NCBI RefSeq assembly: GCF_000090795.2
Contig: NW_003546250.1
Location: 1 to 64,000 of the forward strand
Direction: 5' to 3'
DNA: 64,000 nucleotides
Source of the DNA: Amphimedon queenslandica
Taxonomy: Eukaryota > Porifera > Demospongiae > Haplosclerida > Niphatidae
Positions within the stretch are counted from its first letter, which is position 1; each line of letters opens with the position of its first letter. The notes below the pieces were generated by a model. The model saw nothing but the letters and a program-made list of their open reading frames with translations, was not told the origin of the DNA and searched no databases. Shown piece by piece: positions 50,886 to 64,000 of the stretch. A program made the translations under genes and the position numbers.

Positions 50886-53800
50886 TCATTTACTAAAGAC
50901 TTTGCTAGTCTCAGTCAGAAAAGTGTCCACAATGTTATTTTGTACTGGCATTAGAGTAGCCATCTCTATTGAGTCAACCTCAGCTCTCATGAGAGTAGGA
51001 CCAAAGACAATGGATACATTAGTTGATAGCATCTTGTTCACATGACCATGCTCAACAACCCTAAAGCAAGTGATAATGCATCAGGAAATGTAAGAAAGAG
51101 AGAGAACTCTCTCTTTTTCAATTTTGGCAAAATTTGGCCAAAACCACTGTACTATAGTACAGGGACTTAGACCTGATTTTGGAGCAACTTTTAAAATCCA
51201 TAAAAAAATCAAACTTCATTGGAATTAGTTTAAATTTTCTACACAACATAAGTACATGTATATGTATCAGGGAATGTAATTAAACTGAGGAATTTTCTAC
51301 TTGTCAATTTTGGCAAAATTTGACAAAAATCCCTGTACTATAGTACAGGGACTTGGACCTGATTTTGGAGCAACTTTTAAAATCCATAAAAAATCCAAAC
51401 TTCATTGGAATTACTTTAAACTTTCTACACAACATAAGTACATGTATATGTATCAGGGAATGTAATAAAACTGAGGAATTTTCTACTTGTCAATTTTGGC
51501 AAAATTTGACAAAAATCCCTGTACTATAGTACAGGGACTTTTGTCCGATTTCGGAGCAACTTTAAAAAATCATAAAATCCAAACTTGATTGGAATTAGCT
51601 CAAACTTTCTACACAACATAAGAACATCTATACGTATCAGGAAAAATTATAAAAATGGAGAATTCTTCACTTTTCATTTTTGGCAAAATTTGACCAAAAT
51701 TCCTGTACTATAGTACAGGGACTTTTGTCCGATTTCGGAGCAACTTTAAAAATTCATAAAAAATTTAAACTTGATCGGAACTAGTTTAAACTTTCTGCAC
51801 AACATAAGAACATGTATATGTATCAGAAAATGTAATAAAATTGGAGAATTCTCTCCTTTTCAATTTGGTGAAATTTGGCCAAAGACTCAATTCTTAATTG
51901 AGTAACTTCAAATTGTTATTCTCAGATAAATGAGTATCAATACCAAACGTACTTCCTTAAGTGAATGACAAGTGTCTTCAGTGTCTGGTAGTGAGCCTCT
52001 GGTAGTTTATCCAATTCACTTCTAATTGCCAGTAACCTCTTCTCTGCCGGCTGTGTTCCTATGGCAACAATAAGTGTGACCACACCCACAACAATCCTTA
52101 CTTGCTGCATCGATGAGAGACCGAAACTGGCGGAAAGGAATAATAGGATCAGGTAGTTCCCTGAGGTAGAGTTTAAGACATCCTGTTATTATATTGACAT
52201 CAGCCCATTCGGGGGAACTAAGGTCAACATCTGGTTCTATATAAGGAAGCATTGTCATTGGTCTATTTTTAGTAACTTCATTCATTCAATCATGCATTAA
52301 CTTGTTCTATTTTTAGTAACATACTTTCCTCCACTAGGTATCTCAGTTTCTGTACTTGGGCAGCATTCCCTGAGAGTCGATAGAGTCCAACAGTTTCCAG
52401 TCCCTTCCTCTCAATGTGTTGGATGAAGTGTATCATAAACTTGGGGACTGTCCCTCTCTCCCTCTCAACAAGACTTGTCAACTCACAACCAAAAACGCTC
52501 TCTAAAATAAATAAACAAATAAATAAATAAACAAATAAAGAAACAAGTAAATAAACATATACCTTGCATTATTCCTGTTTTCTTGAGCAGTTCCACTTGA
52601 GGCCTTCGAGCTATGAGGTTCTTTAGTCTACCTTTGATACGAACTGAGAAAGGAAGGAGTGTCATTATCATTATCATCATCATCATTATTATTATCATTA
52701 TACCTGTTTTCTCAGCTCCAGTGTAAGATTCATAATCATCCAACACGTCATCTTCATCAATGCCTATTAAAGGAGGTGTGGCCAGTATGTACATATTTAA
52801 TTAATTAAATATTCTTATACCTCTAGGTAAACTTTCCTTTCTATTAGGAAACTTTAATTGAGTGGGCGGGGACCCGTCAGACGCCTCTTTAAGGAAAGCA
52901 CTGTATTTACTGGGGTTCTTCTTACAGTCGTCATTCTGTGAACAAAGGAAAAAATAAATAAATGAATGAATAATTGAACATACGGTGAGGTCAATCGCTG
53001 CCTGTATTGATGCATACCAGTCATTAAACATTGGAGCTGAATCAGCTTGTAAGTAAAACTGTTCACTGGATACAGTTGATGTTACCTTTTGGGGGAGGGG
53101 CATTAGTCATTAATTAATTAATATTATTATTACTTACTAAAATAACATTTTTTCTTTTATCTTTAGGAGTTGCTGCACTCAGCACTGATTGGACCAGCTG
53201 AAACACACCATAAGGTTTAACACCAGGCTACAGGAAGAGATTAACAATACATGTACAGTGTATAATAACATAAAATTACGTTGTCCTTTGTTCTGTGGTC
53301 GGCGTAAAAAGTTAAAGTGTTTCCATCAAGAACAGCGCACTGCTTCAACCATTTATCATTCTTGATTCTAAAATGGAGGAAAGAAATATTAATAATTATT
53401 TAGTAAATAATTATTAATTACTTCTTTCCACCAGCTTCTACCAGTCTCTTCTTATGGAGGTACCCTTGCTTCTTCTACAATAAAAGGAACATGTGAAGGT
53501 CATGTGACATACATGTGACGTACATGTGACGTTAATCTTGATGAGAGTATATCCACATCCTGACTGGACACTCCCCCCACTGGGAGGGAACTCCGTGAGT
53601 CCAACTTAGCATGTTCTCTGATATTAGCCAAAGGAGCGGCCACACCCCCTGACACACCCCCAATACCGTCATCCTCAGACACTGTCCTCACTCTCTTCTA
53701 TACATTATACATTATACATGTAAACCATACATACATGTACATGTATACATACACATACATGTACATATTCATTATTATACACGTATACATTACTTTTACA

Positions 53801-56409
53801 GACATTAGGCATGCAGCATGTACATGTACAGTAAGTCAGTAATAGGTCGTAATTTTGGAGGAGAGGGTTTAATTTAGTGAATTTGTGTCCTCCTCCTAAA
53901 TCACCAAAAGGACATTACATGTACATGTAGACGTACGTGATGGTCAAGTGAAGAGGTTGCTGAAGGAAGGAGGTGGTCATAGACAATGTCCGATTGAGAT
54001 CTTGATGGCTCCACTGTGGACTAAAGGAGGGATTGGTTCATTAACAGTACAGAGCCAGTAATACTCACAGCAGGTGGGTAATGATCAACTACTGGCAGGT
54101 CCTTTAATCGTATGCTAGAGTCACTTGTGTTATAATAATAATAACCTTGATCATCTTTACCCAGCCCCCACTGTATTAACGAGATATAACATTAATTAAA
54201 AGTGTGGGCGTACCTTCTCTCCTGTCCTGCAGTTGGTATACACAGGAACCTGAGTGAATGAATTAATCTCCTTCGTCCACCCCCTGGGGGCCACCCTCTA
54301 TAAAGGCGGGGGTTAAAGGGGTGTGGTTATAATGTAACTTACATCTCTTGGTTCATTGGTTCCAGACTGAGGGGGCGGGGCTGTAGTGGTGGGTGTGGTC
54401 ACTGCTGGTACAGTCCACGTAGATTCATTGGTTAGTGAGTTATGGTAATAGACCCGCCCATCAGTGGTCTTGTGCTCTGTCCAGCCGTCAGGGAGGGGGG
54501 ACACAGGGGAGGGGGTGGGGGAGGAGGTGGCTATGAGGGGAGGTCCCTGTGATAGGCTAAGAGGGTTGGGGATCTGAAATGACTTAGGGATCAACCCAGC
54601 AGGAGACTCTGTGGGCTGGAGGGAGAGAGAGAGAGAAAAGGAACAATATTGTGGAGCTGCTTGTTATGAACAATATTTTAATTATTTACAAATTTTGGCT
54701 AAAAATCCTTTTCCCAAACAAGCTGGCTTATTTTTAAAATTCGCATAACTTAATAGTTTTAGTCGGAATCAGCTCCAACTTGCTTCACAGCATAAGGACA
54801 TCAATATGTACATGTACATGTATCAGAAAGTGGAATAAAAATGGAAGTTAGCCAATTTTCAAAAATAGCAGCAGGTTGTAGTTGCTTTCAGTGCCAACAC
54901 AAAATATGCATACCGTATATCATGTATGTACATGTACATGCTGTATGTGTACATGTATTTTGAAAGAGAGAGGGTACATAGTGAAACTGCCAGTGATATT
55001 CATAACAGTGTAGAATGAACAACAACTTGAGTCCAAATGTATACACACTGGCCATACCTCACACAGTCGGACATACATTGCTATCATATTCTATCCACAC
55101 TCCATCATGTAGACACTATACAATTGTGTACATGAAGTAATACAATAGTGGATGTGTATCAATTCTTATATCATATTTACAACTATTGATACTTGATAGT
55201 CCATGGATTCATTATTATTATTATTGTCATAGCAGTATTATTGCTTTTACAGCAATTACAACTCATTAATTATTAATAATAATAAACAGCATCTTGTACC
55301 TTATTCTTAACTTGTGGTAGGTCATACTCGTGTTGTGGTTGGGCTGGTACAGGGGCAGGGGGAGCCTGTCGCTTGTAAGACTTCCTAGCAGTCGGAGGAG
55401 CTTCTCTACTCGTGGATAAAAAAGGTGTGGCTAGAGGTGTGGCCAGCTCTTGTTCTTCAGTGACAGGAACTCCAAACGTGTTGGTAGCTTTAAAAGTGCT
55501 GACCTCCGCAGGTCTCTCCTCACTGTCTATGCAGTATGACTTGGGCCGAGAGGACGATCGTGGTTTTGGTTTGGGAGCAGGGACTAGTTTATTCCCACCA
55601 GCAGTGGGTGGGGCAGCTCCACCTCCTCCAAGTATTGGGTGATTGCCTCCTGATATAGCACTAGCTAATTGTTTTGTAAAAGATGATTCCAGCTGTTGTC
55701 TCACGTTGTCACTCTCTAATATTGTGGGAACTGATTTCCTGGGGGGTCCGCTCCCAGCCCCACCTCCAGCCCCGCCCTCATCTTCCAATAGATCAACTGA
55801 TTGTGTTCTTTTCTTCACTGGTAGGGCATACCCCTGGATCCTCTCCTTTGAAATAGGACCAGCTATCACTCCACCCTCTTCTTTCTTTAACCCTTTCCTA
55901 GCCAGCCCCGGTGACACAGGTATTGCATACTCCGGCTCATTATTGACCAGTGAATGTGGCTTGTTGATTCCGTTAGCAGGTTCCCCTCCAGTGGGTGGAT
56001 CTATGGCGTTACCTGTTGACTTGGTACGGACTAGTTTTGGGCTGGTCTTTGGAGGTGACTTCTTCCCAGCCCCTCCCCTCCCTGATGGGCGTGGCATACT
56101 CTCACTCTTACTAGTCTCGGTATTCATTTGTGATTTGGCTCTTTTATACTCTGCTTGAAGGTCGGACATGTTCTGATAAACGTGTGACGAAGAAGGGTCC
56201 ACCTCTTTCTCAACCTTCTTCATGTAGTTTGCAGGAACATAGAGCGTCTCGCATGTTCCATTGTCTAGCCATCGTCTCACCTGCCACCAGTCAGTGTTTG
56301 AGGTATTCAGGAGCTGGAATGTGTCTCCTTTCTTAAAGGATATGGTCTTTCCTTCATACTGGTACTCGTACTTGAACTGAGCAACAATTGTAGAGGTTTC
56401 AGCTGACAT
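50886..56409 (-). CDS. Rho GTPase-activating protein, ARHGAP12/27 type (SH3-WW-PH-RhoGAP)
   Basis: The domain order is readable across many exons. SH3 is at the N-terminus (IVAQFKYEYQYEGKTISFKK, DWWQVRRW, YVPANYMKKV). A long Ser/Pro/Gly linker follows (about 55.3-56.2 kb). WW domain: PLPDGWTEHKTTDGRVYYHN ending STWTVP; a weaker WW-like part follows (GWTKEINSFTQVPVYTN). PH lies at about 52.8-53.5 kb and RhoGAP at about 50.9-52.5 kb. In the GAP domain VPKFMIHFIQHIERKGLETV then GLYRLSGNAAQVQKLRYLVE contains the arginine finger (YRLSG), and LKLYLRELPDPIIPF and NVSIVFGPTLMR follow. It stimulates GTP hydrolysis by Rac/Cdc42/Rho. The stop is at 50886 and the ATG at 56409 (MSAETSTIVAQF). One intron carries the 185-bp repeat array. 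Confidence 0.9.
51080..51930 (+). repeat. ~185-bp tandem array with 20-bp palindromes, about 4.5 copies
   Basis: CCCTGTACTATAGTACAGGG or a one-base variant occurs at 51145, 51331, 51517 and 51701, spacing about 185 bp. Each unit runs CTCTCCTTTTCAATTTTGGC, AAAATTTGACAAAAAT, the palindrome, ACTTTTGTCCGATTTCGGAG, CAACTTTAAAAATTCATAAA, TTGGAATTAGCTCAAACTTT, CTACACAACATAAGTACATG, then TATATGTATCAGGGAATGTA. A last unit lacks the palindrome. The array lies in an intron of the RhoGAP domain, antisense to the gene. Confidence 0.93.
53700..53945. repeat. TACATGTACATGTA-rich intronic cluster
   Basis: Many overlapping ACATGTACATGT-type palindromic words at 53731-53765, 53816-53832 and 53918-53930, plus TATACATTATACAT runs. 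They lie within an ARHGAP intron. Confidence 0.65.
54665..54865 (+). repeat. Diverged satellite-family copy (ARHGAP intron)
   Basis: A single unit with TTTTTAAAATTCGCATAACT, AGTCGGAATCAGCTCCAACT and TGCTTCACAGCATAAGGACA, then TCAATATGTACATGTACATG and TATCAGAAAG. It is intermediate between the 177-bp and 185-bp families. Confidence 0.7.
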
Positions 56410-56916
56410 CACTGGAGGAGAAAGAAAGAAATGTAATTATTATTATTTTTAGTAGTAGGTAGTAGTGTATAATTATAATTAACCTGTACAATTGATTATT
56501 GTAGAGAGTCAGTGTTATTGATGCTTATCTATTGTGTCTCTCCGTTACTTTGTTTTCTTCTATTGACTGGTACAAATAATCAGACAGACACTGACTCTGC
56601 CAAATATAATAAAACTGAGGGATACAGTACTGCCTGTTCCCTCCTCTTAGAGCCGTGGGGAGCAATAGGAGCTTATTCTACGAGGAAATATATACAAACA
56701 AAATGAGTGGGGTAGGGGCTACCAGGAGAGAGGGGGAGAAAGAGAGACAGAGAGAGAAATGGAGAGGAATTTCTGAGGGGCCGAGATTAAACCACACCCA
56801 CAAACCTACTAATATACGAACTGTCAGTATACGGAGTTTTACTAATTGCCATAAATTTCTTATTATTCTGGTACATGTGCTGCTACTGCTGCATGTAAAA
56901 GAAAAATTGAAATAAA
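56410..56916. promoter_or_regulatory. Divergent ARHGAP/PSMB3 intergenic region
   Basis: 507 bp between the two starts. It contains a GAGAGAGGGGGAGAAAGAGA purine stretch near 56730, a CCACACC motif near 56792, and otherwise AT-rich DNA. Open frames here look spurious. It presumably holds both promoters. Confidence 0.45.
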
Positions 56917-57831
56917 ATGGTGAGTAGTGGCAATCATTATTAATTATAATTCTTAATTTCTCCCCCTCTGTCCTAATACTCTTAGGCTAATCCATTCGAG
57001 TATAACGGGTCTGCTGTGGTGGGTATGATTGGCAGTGGGTGTGTGGCTATAGCAGCTGACAGGAGACTGGGTATTCAAGGACAAACCATAGCAACAACGT
57101 TTGATAAGATATACCCCATGAATGAGAGCCTCTACATCGGGTTCTATGGACTAGCTACTGATGCTCTTACTGTGTACGTATGATGCACACGTAATGTAAT
57201 GATAGGTTTATAATAATTATTATTGTTATTTTTAGTTCAAGTAGACTGAAGTATCAACTCAATTTATACCAGCTGAGGGAGAATCGTCAAATTAAACCTA
57301 AAGCATTCATGCACATGACATCAAACCTTCTCTACTCAAAAAGGTCCATTCACATTAATAATAATTATTAATGATATCAAGTTATTAATATTGAGTTATT
57401 AATAGGTTTGGTTATTATTTTGTTGAGCCAGTTATTGCTGGCCTGGATCCTGTAACTAAGGATCCTTACATAGCAACGATGGATCTGATTGGTTGTCCAA
57501 TGGAAACTAAAGACTTTGTGGTGGTAGGAACATGCAGCGAACAGCTCTATGGAATGTGCGAGTCGCTATGGAAACCAGACCTGGTGAGAAATGACATTAG
57601 TAGGTGTGGTCAGTTTCGATATTCTCCCTAGGAACCAGAGGACTTGTTTGAGACCATATCTCAAGCTCTGATGAATGCAGTGGACCGTGACGCCCTCAGC
57701 GGATGGGGAGCCATTGTACATGTAATGTACGTAAACCACACCCATTTTATTAATTGACCACTCCCACTTTATTCTGTTCTAGTGAAAAGGATAAAGTTAC
57801 CACAAGAACATTGAAAGCAAGAATGGACTGA
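56917..57831 (+). CDS. PSMB3: 20S proteasome subunit beta type-3
   Basis: A non-catalytic beta ring subunit of the 20S proteasome. The start codon is alone in its exon: ATG at 56917-56919 is followed by GTGAGT, and the next exon at 56986 continues [20 protein letters not shown]. The rest matches animal PSMB3 throughout: [106 protein letters not shown], and [17 protein letters not shown]-stop. It has about 205 residues, the usual length. There is no N-terminal propeptide threonine, as expected for an inactive subunit. It ends 122 bp from the convergent PSME3 stop. Confidence 0.96.
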
Positions 57832-57953
57832 AGCCACACCCAGTGTTGCACTATTAACTTATTAATAATAAATAACTGAAACTACATTAATTAATTTTTA
57901 TTACTAATAATTATTATTGTTAGGTAAAATAAGTGAAGATTATTCTTCTGCTG

Positions 57954-59350
57954 TTAGTAGAGGGAGCTGCTGTTGGTGGAACGAGGTGTCTTTAATTTCA
58001 AATAATTCTTTATGATTACATCATACAATACAACCTGAAACCACACCCACTTAACGAGTCGTTACAATAGAACAACTCACATATATATTGCGTAATTCCG
58101 TTAAAATCAGTTGAAAACTAAAAAACACTTTCTCATCGTATTCATTGATAGCTCGGCGAAAATCAGTCTAAGTGGGTGGAGTCAGGTAACCATGGTAACA
58201 GTTTTCACTAACCAGGTGAGGATATTTTATGAGTTTCTTTAGCATTTGAGCACGACAGCTGAAATACCTGTAGTGGGTGGAGTTAGTGATGAAAACCACA
58301 CCTACTTTAATTACACATACCGTGTGGTCTGATCCAAATATGAACTGGCATCAGATTCAGCTTTAGTCACTTCAGAAAGAATATCCTCCTACAAAATAAC
58401 AATAATAATAATAATAACAACAACAATAACAATAATAATAATAATAACAACAACAATAACAATAATAATAAGAAGAAGAAGAATTGTGTTTACTTGAATG
58501 GATACTCCAAAGTTATTTCCATCTTCAATCTTTGGAATCATTAATTGAATCCACAGCTTTATCTAACGAGAGAGAGAGAGGGAGGGGGAGAGGGAAGAAC
58601 AGTCCAATGAATGATGACAAGTCTTGTTCCTTACATTGCTGCAGTGTTTAATAACTGTTATTATCTGTGGCTTAAGATAATCAACTATTGTCTCCAGTTT
58701 CTTAATGTAATAATAATTAGTACCGCCCACACACTTAATTACTAACCGGATTACAACCAATGACCTCATTAAATGATGGAACCACTTTCTGACCTAATGA
58801 ATAATAATTAATCAATTAATAGGCTCCGCCCATTCTTACCGTCAGGTTGCTGTATCAAGTTACCGTACACATCAGCTACAGTACGGTCAGTATCTAATTT
58901 ACGCTTCTTACTACCCAACTAATAATAAATAAAACTTGATCAATTATTATTATAATTACTTCATTGCTGGGATCTCCGTTGCAGTTATTAGTGGGTGTGG
59001 TCAACTGGGAAGGAATATTGAGCTCACAATGAATCTGAGATGGATCAGACAATGAAAACATTGATCCCTGTAAACAACAACAATAAACAAACAACAATAA
59101 AGTCAATCATCAATTTCTAGTATCATTTACTTGCAATACTTCACCAAGTTCTTGTATTTTCTTTGGAAATACATTAATTATACTGTTCTCAGCCTGCAAT
59201 ACATGTATCCAACAATCAATTACATCTATTCAATTGATTACTTTATCCAGTACATCTTTCTTAAGACTCGTTACCTATAAACCACGCCCATTACATGTAC
59301 ATGTACTCAATACTAACCTCAGGAGCTTCTTTGGGAACATTCACAGCCAT
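57954..59350 (-). CDS. PSME3: Proteasome activator complex subunit 3 (PA28-gamma / REG-gamma)
   Basis: An 11S activator that caps the 20S proteasome in the nucleus and drives ATP-independent degradation. The first exon MAVNVPKEAPEVTSLKKDVL leads to FPKKIQELGEVLQGSMFSLS, then a linker with a nuclear-signal-like KKRKLD. The core has IKLWIQLMIPKIEDGNNFGV, SIQEDILSEVTKAESDASSY and LDQTARYFSCRAQMLKKLIK, then YPHLVDFRRAINEYDEKVFF and ILTELRNIY. The last exon is VVLYDVIIKNYLKLKTPRST, then NSSSLY-stop. The activation-loop region (IPKIEDGNNFGVSIQE) is intact. Similarity to animal PSME3 is continuous. It is divergent from PTTG1IP. Confidence 0.93.
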
Positions 59351-59645
59351 TTATACCTAATATATATACAATAAAATAATAATAAATAATATTTAAGAGA
59401 ATTTACTTGTAATTCCACCTACTAGGCTACTCCCAGTACATACACGTGGGTAAAGCTCCACCCAATTTAAGACACACCTACTCATTAGATATCTAGGCCT
59501 AGCTAGGTCAGTGGTGAATCACGTGATTAGATCTACTTTGTGACGTCATACGCAAATTACATTGTTGTGGGGAAGAAGGAAAGAGATAGAGCGAGTCTTT
59601 CTTGAGTCTTTAGTGATTAGTAATTGAAGGAAAGGATCAATAGAT
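59351..59645. promoter_or_regulatory. Divergent PSME3/PTTG1IP promoter with E-boxes and CRE
   Basis: 295 bp between opposed starts. CACGTG occurs at 59443-59448 and 59520-59525 (AATCACGTGATT), and a perfect palindromic CRE-like TGACGTCA at 59541-59548. Transcription-factor identity is inferred from the motif only. Confidence 0.6.
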
Positions 59646-61328
59646 ATGTACAAACTAGTGGCACTGGCCTGTATCCTACTGGGGGCTCTCGTTCTGTCAG
59701 TTTGTAAGTTAAACTGTTGAGATACATGTACCTCTCTCTCTACTAGCTGCCCAGAATGATGATGAACATAGACAATTTTGTGCTAATATTACAGATTGTG
59801 GTGAATGTGTAGGAGCATCAAATGTAAGTCCTGGTTATTGTTAATGATTTATATTGCACATGTGTATTCTTTAGCCTGACTTGTCTCAAGGAGGCAGGTG
59901 CTACTTTTGTAAGAAGACGGACAAAGGCAAAGAGAATGTCTGTCTACCCTATGGGTTTAATCTACCAATTGCTTCCTCTTCTGAATGCCCTGGACTCAAC
60001 TTCAACATTGACAACTGCACCAGTGAGTGACCATACACAATACATGTAATGGTATGTGTGTTAGTGGTAATAATGGTATTAATAATGGTATGTGTGTGTA
60101 TCAGTGGCAATGGTGTGTGTGTGTTTTAATTAAAGATTAATGAGTGAGTGTTTGTGTGCATAACTTTATTAATTAGTTGGTATTGTTTGTTGGGGAGTGA
60201 CAATTAGTGCATGTCTTTAATTAAACCACTCTCTCTCTCTCTCTCTCTCTCCCCTAGTAACCGCTCTGGTATACATTATTCTTATTTGTGTTTTTGTGGT
60301 TCTCTTCTTTGCTGGTTGCTGCATCATCTGCTGCTGTTGCTGCTGCTGGTGTCACAGGAGGAGACAGAGGTGAGTATAAATATTGATTAATTAAAGTGGT
60401 AGTCATGTCGACAGTTAATTATTTATTCATAGTTTAAGATGACATAGTTGCTATAGACCATATAAGGAGGTCTCATGCTAGTCACATGTTTATACTTATA
60501 TTTATATACCACTTCCTTTTATTGCTGTGTATTTGTATGTTAATGTTAGTTTATTTTCTGATTATATACACATGGCAATAATGTTTCATTTGCTTATCCT
60601 AAACTCATTTTGTATACATTATCTAATCTCCCTCTCTCTCTCCCCCCCTCCCTCTCTCCCTCTCTCTCTCCCCCCCCCCTCCCTCTCTCCCTCTCTCTCT
60701 CCCCCCTCCCTCTCTCCCCCTGCAGACAGAGAGAACTAGAAGATGAGAACTACATGCAGGAGAGAGACCACATTCGTCAGAAGAGCAGTGAGCGGTGAGT
60801 ACAGCACAAGACAATGTTCTTCATTATTTAATAATGTCTTTCATTTGCAGTCGTGCTGAGCGTAAAGCCAAGAATGATGAAATCCGCAAGAAATATGGTG
60901 AGATTATACCCTGACCTTCCTCTCTCTCTCTCTCTGCCTCCCTCCCTCTCTCTCTTTTTCTGTCACATTAGTTATGCTAATCTTGTTTGCATGACTAATT
61001 TAACATGGCATTTACTATTGGTTGTTAATTATCAGTAACTGATAGTCTACTGGCAAGAGCATGTTGTGTACATTAAATAATGTCACATGAGTCTAGTGTA
61101 GTACTAGCTGGTGATTGTGAATGTGTGTTGCCAATAGTAATGTACACTTTAACTTAATGTACATGTACATGTATGATTATATTCAATAGTGCAGTGTATG
61201 TGTGTTATTATTATAATGCAACCGTCTTACCATGTTTGCCTTTTCTTTTGCTCTTTCCCCTCCCCCGGGGCGTGCTGACTTGAGGCCTTAACGACGACAC
61301 TACTGGGACTTATAAGCGTCTTCAGTGA
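59646..61328 (+). CDS. PTTG1IP: PTTG1-interacting protein-like single-pass membrane protein
   Basis: A type I membrane protein. Signal peptide MYKLVALACILLGALVLSVS; a cysteine-rich PSI-like ectodomain (FCANITDCGECVGASNPDLS, GRCYFCKK, CLPYGF); a transmembrane helix ALVYIILICVFVVLFFAGCC that runs into a palmitoylation-type cysteine cluster (CCIICCCCCCWC); a basic juxtamembrane segment HRRRRQRQRELEDENYMQER; and the family signature RRAERKAKNDEIRKKYGL, ending TYKRLQ-stop at 61326-61328. In vertebrates it binds securin (PTTG1) and helps its nuclear entry. Six exons; the intron before the RQRELEDEN exon carries a CT tract of about 95 bp. Confidence 0.88.
60629..60725. repeat. CT-rich polypyrimidine tract at a PTTG1IP 3' splice site
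   Basis: An almost pure C/T run of CTCTCTCCCCCC units ending CCCCTGCAG before ACAGAGAGAACTAG. A similar (CT)n tract precedes the exon at 60258. Confidence 0.85.
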
Positions 61329-61464
61329 TAGCCGCACATACCTACCTACACCTACAGTAAAGTAATATGGAGTGTGAACAATGTCAGTTTAATATTTCTT
61401 ATAATTATACAACAACGACATAATAACCTGTACTATTTTCAGTAACTACCTCTCTCGTTCTTTC

Positions 61465-61512
<48 letters not shown>

Positions 61513-61766
61513 GCTATTCTTCTTTAGTGTAATGATGTTAATTTTTGCTGTTTAGCTGACCTAATTTATTATTATTATTATTATTATTATATTAACATGC
61601 AATTTTTTGATTTTTAATTTCATTTTGTGTAGTCTAGTCAAAATTCACCTCAAACTCACGTACTAATTTCATTTCTAATAGACTAACTATAAAAATAAAT
61701 AAAGTGCTATAGAGCAGCCAATAAAAACTACACTCTCCATTAATAACAATAATAATAATAAATTAA
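61329..61766. other. Intergenic between convergent PTTG1IP and CYP51
   Basis: 438 bp, AT-rich, with (ATT)n at 61467-61512 and 61567-61592. No gene seen. It contains AATAAATAAAG near 61695, a possible polyadenylation signal for PTTG1IP. Confidence 0.5.
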
Positions 61767-63965
<2,199 letters not shown>

Positions 63966-64000
63966 CTACAGAAACAGCTCATAATGCAACCATTACTGTC

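Noticed and set aside
55412-56158. Two long + strand frames opposite the ARHGAP linker
   Set aside because: Antisense shadows of the GC-richer Ser/Pro/Gly linker exon; no splice context or recognisable domain.
56512-56915. Small + strand frames between ARHGAP and PSMB3
   Set aside because: Low-complexity, no family similarity and no splice partners; more likely promoter and leader DNA.

Overview
This window is nuclear DNA of an early-branching animal, most likely a demosponge; the compact layout and gene set look like Amphimedon queenslandica. The species is inferred. It is about 60-65% AT. Its genes are split by many very short GT-AG introns and packed on both strands, with gaps often of only 100-300 bp. 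The gene set is metazoan: PIWI, GATOR2 MIOS, kinesin-1, UPF1, a PH/IRS-type-PTB adaptor, GNPTG, PA28-gamma. There is no prokaryotic operon logic, CRISPR or phage content, and I saw no rRNA or tRNA gene.

Layout from left to right. A protein kinase (-) and a NOLC1/Nopp140-like nucleolar gene (-) are followed by a mitochondrial-type MTHFD2 gene (+). Next come a short rRNA-processing EFG1-like gene (-), the NMD helicase UPF1 (-) and a RUFY1/2-type RUN-FYVE gene (-). Two head-to-head cysteine-rich, probably GPI-anchored proteins lie at 15.4-17.9 kb. PIWI (-) and ARPC2 (+) are divergent, then come an AQP11-like superaquaporin (-) and MIOS (+). RPA3 (-) is divergent from a PH-PTB adaptor (+). KIF5/kinesin-1 (-), which contains an assembly gap of 634 N, is divergent from GNPTG (+). 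CAPN7 (+), a SPATA48-like sperm or ciliary protein (+) and an ARHGAP12/27-type RhoGAP (-) follow. PSMB3 (+) and PSME3 (-) are convergent. PTTG1IP (+) and a 5'-truncated CYP51 (-) end the window.

Neighbouring genes are mostly unrelated housekeeping genes sharing bidirectional promoters. Exceptions are the two convergent proteasome genes and the two related cell-surface proteins. Several divergent promoters carry CACGTG palindromes.

The non-coding fraction is the most unusual part. It holds: (i) two intronic arrays of a ~177-bp tandem repeat; (ii) a related ~185-bp family carrying a 20-bp palindrome, found as one array and as dispersed copies; (iii) a 71-bp foldback transposon whose 9-bp target duplication is the 5' splice site of the EFG1-like gene, so that the splice site is now present twice; (iv) a 161-bp Harbinger-type MITE; (v) (ATT)n tracts that run directly into splice sites; and (vi) a short CCACACC motif repeated at high density, largely in introns. 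All exon models were joined by eye from splice consensus and family similarity, so internal exon edges are approximate; starts and stops are given where they can be read.
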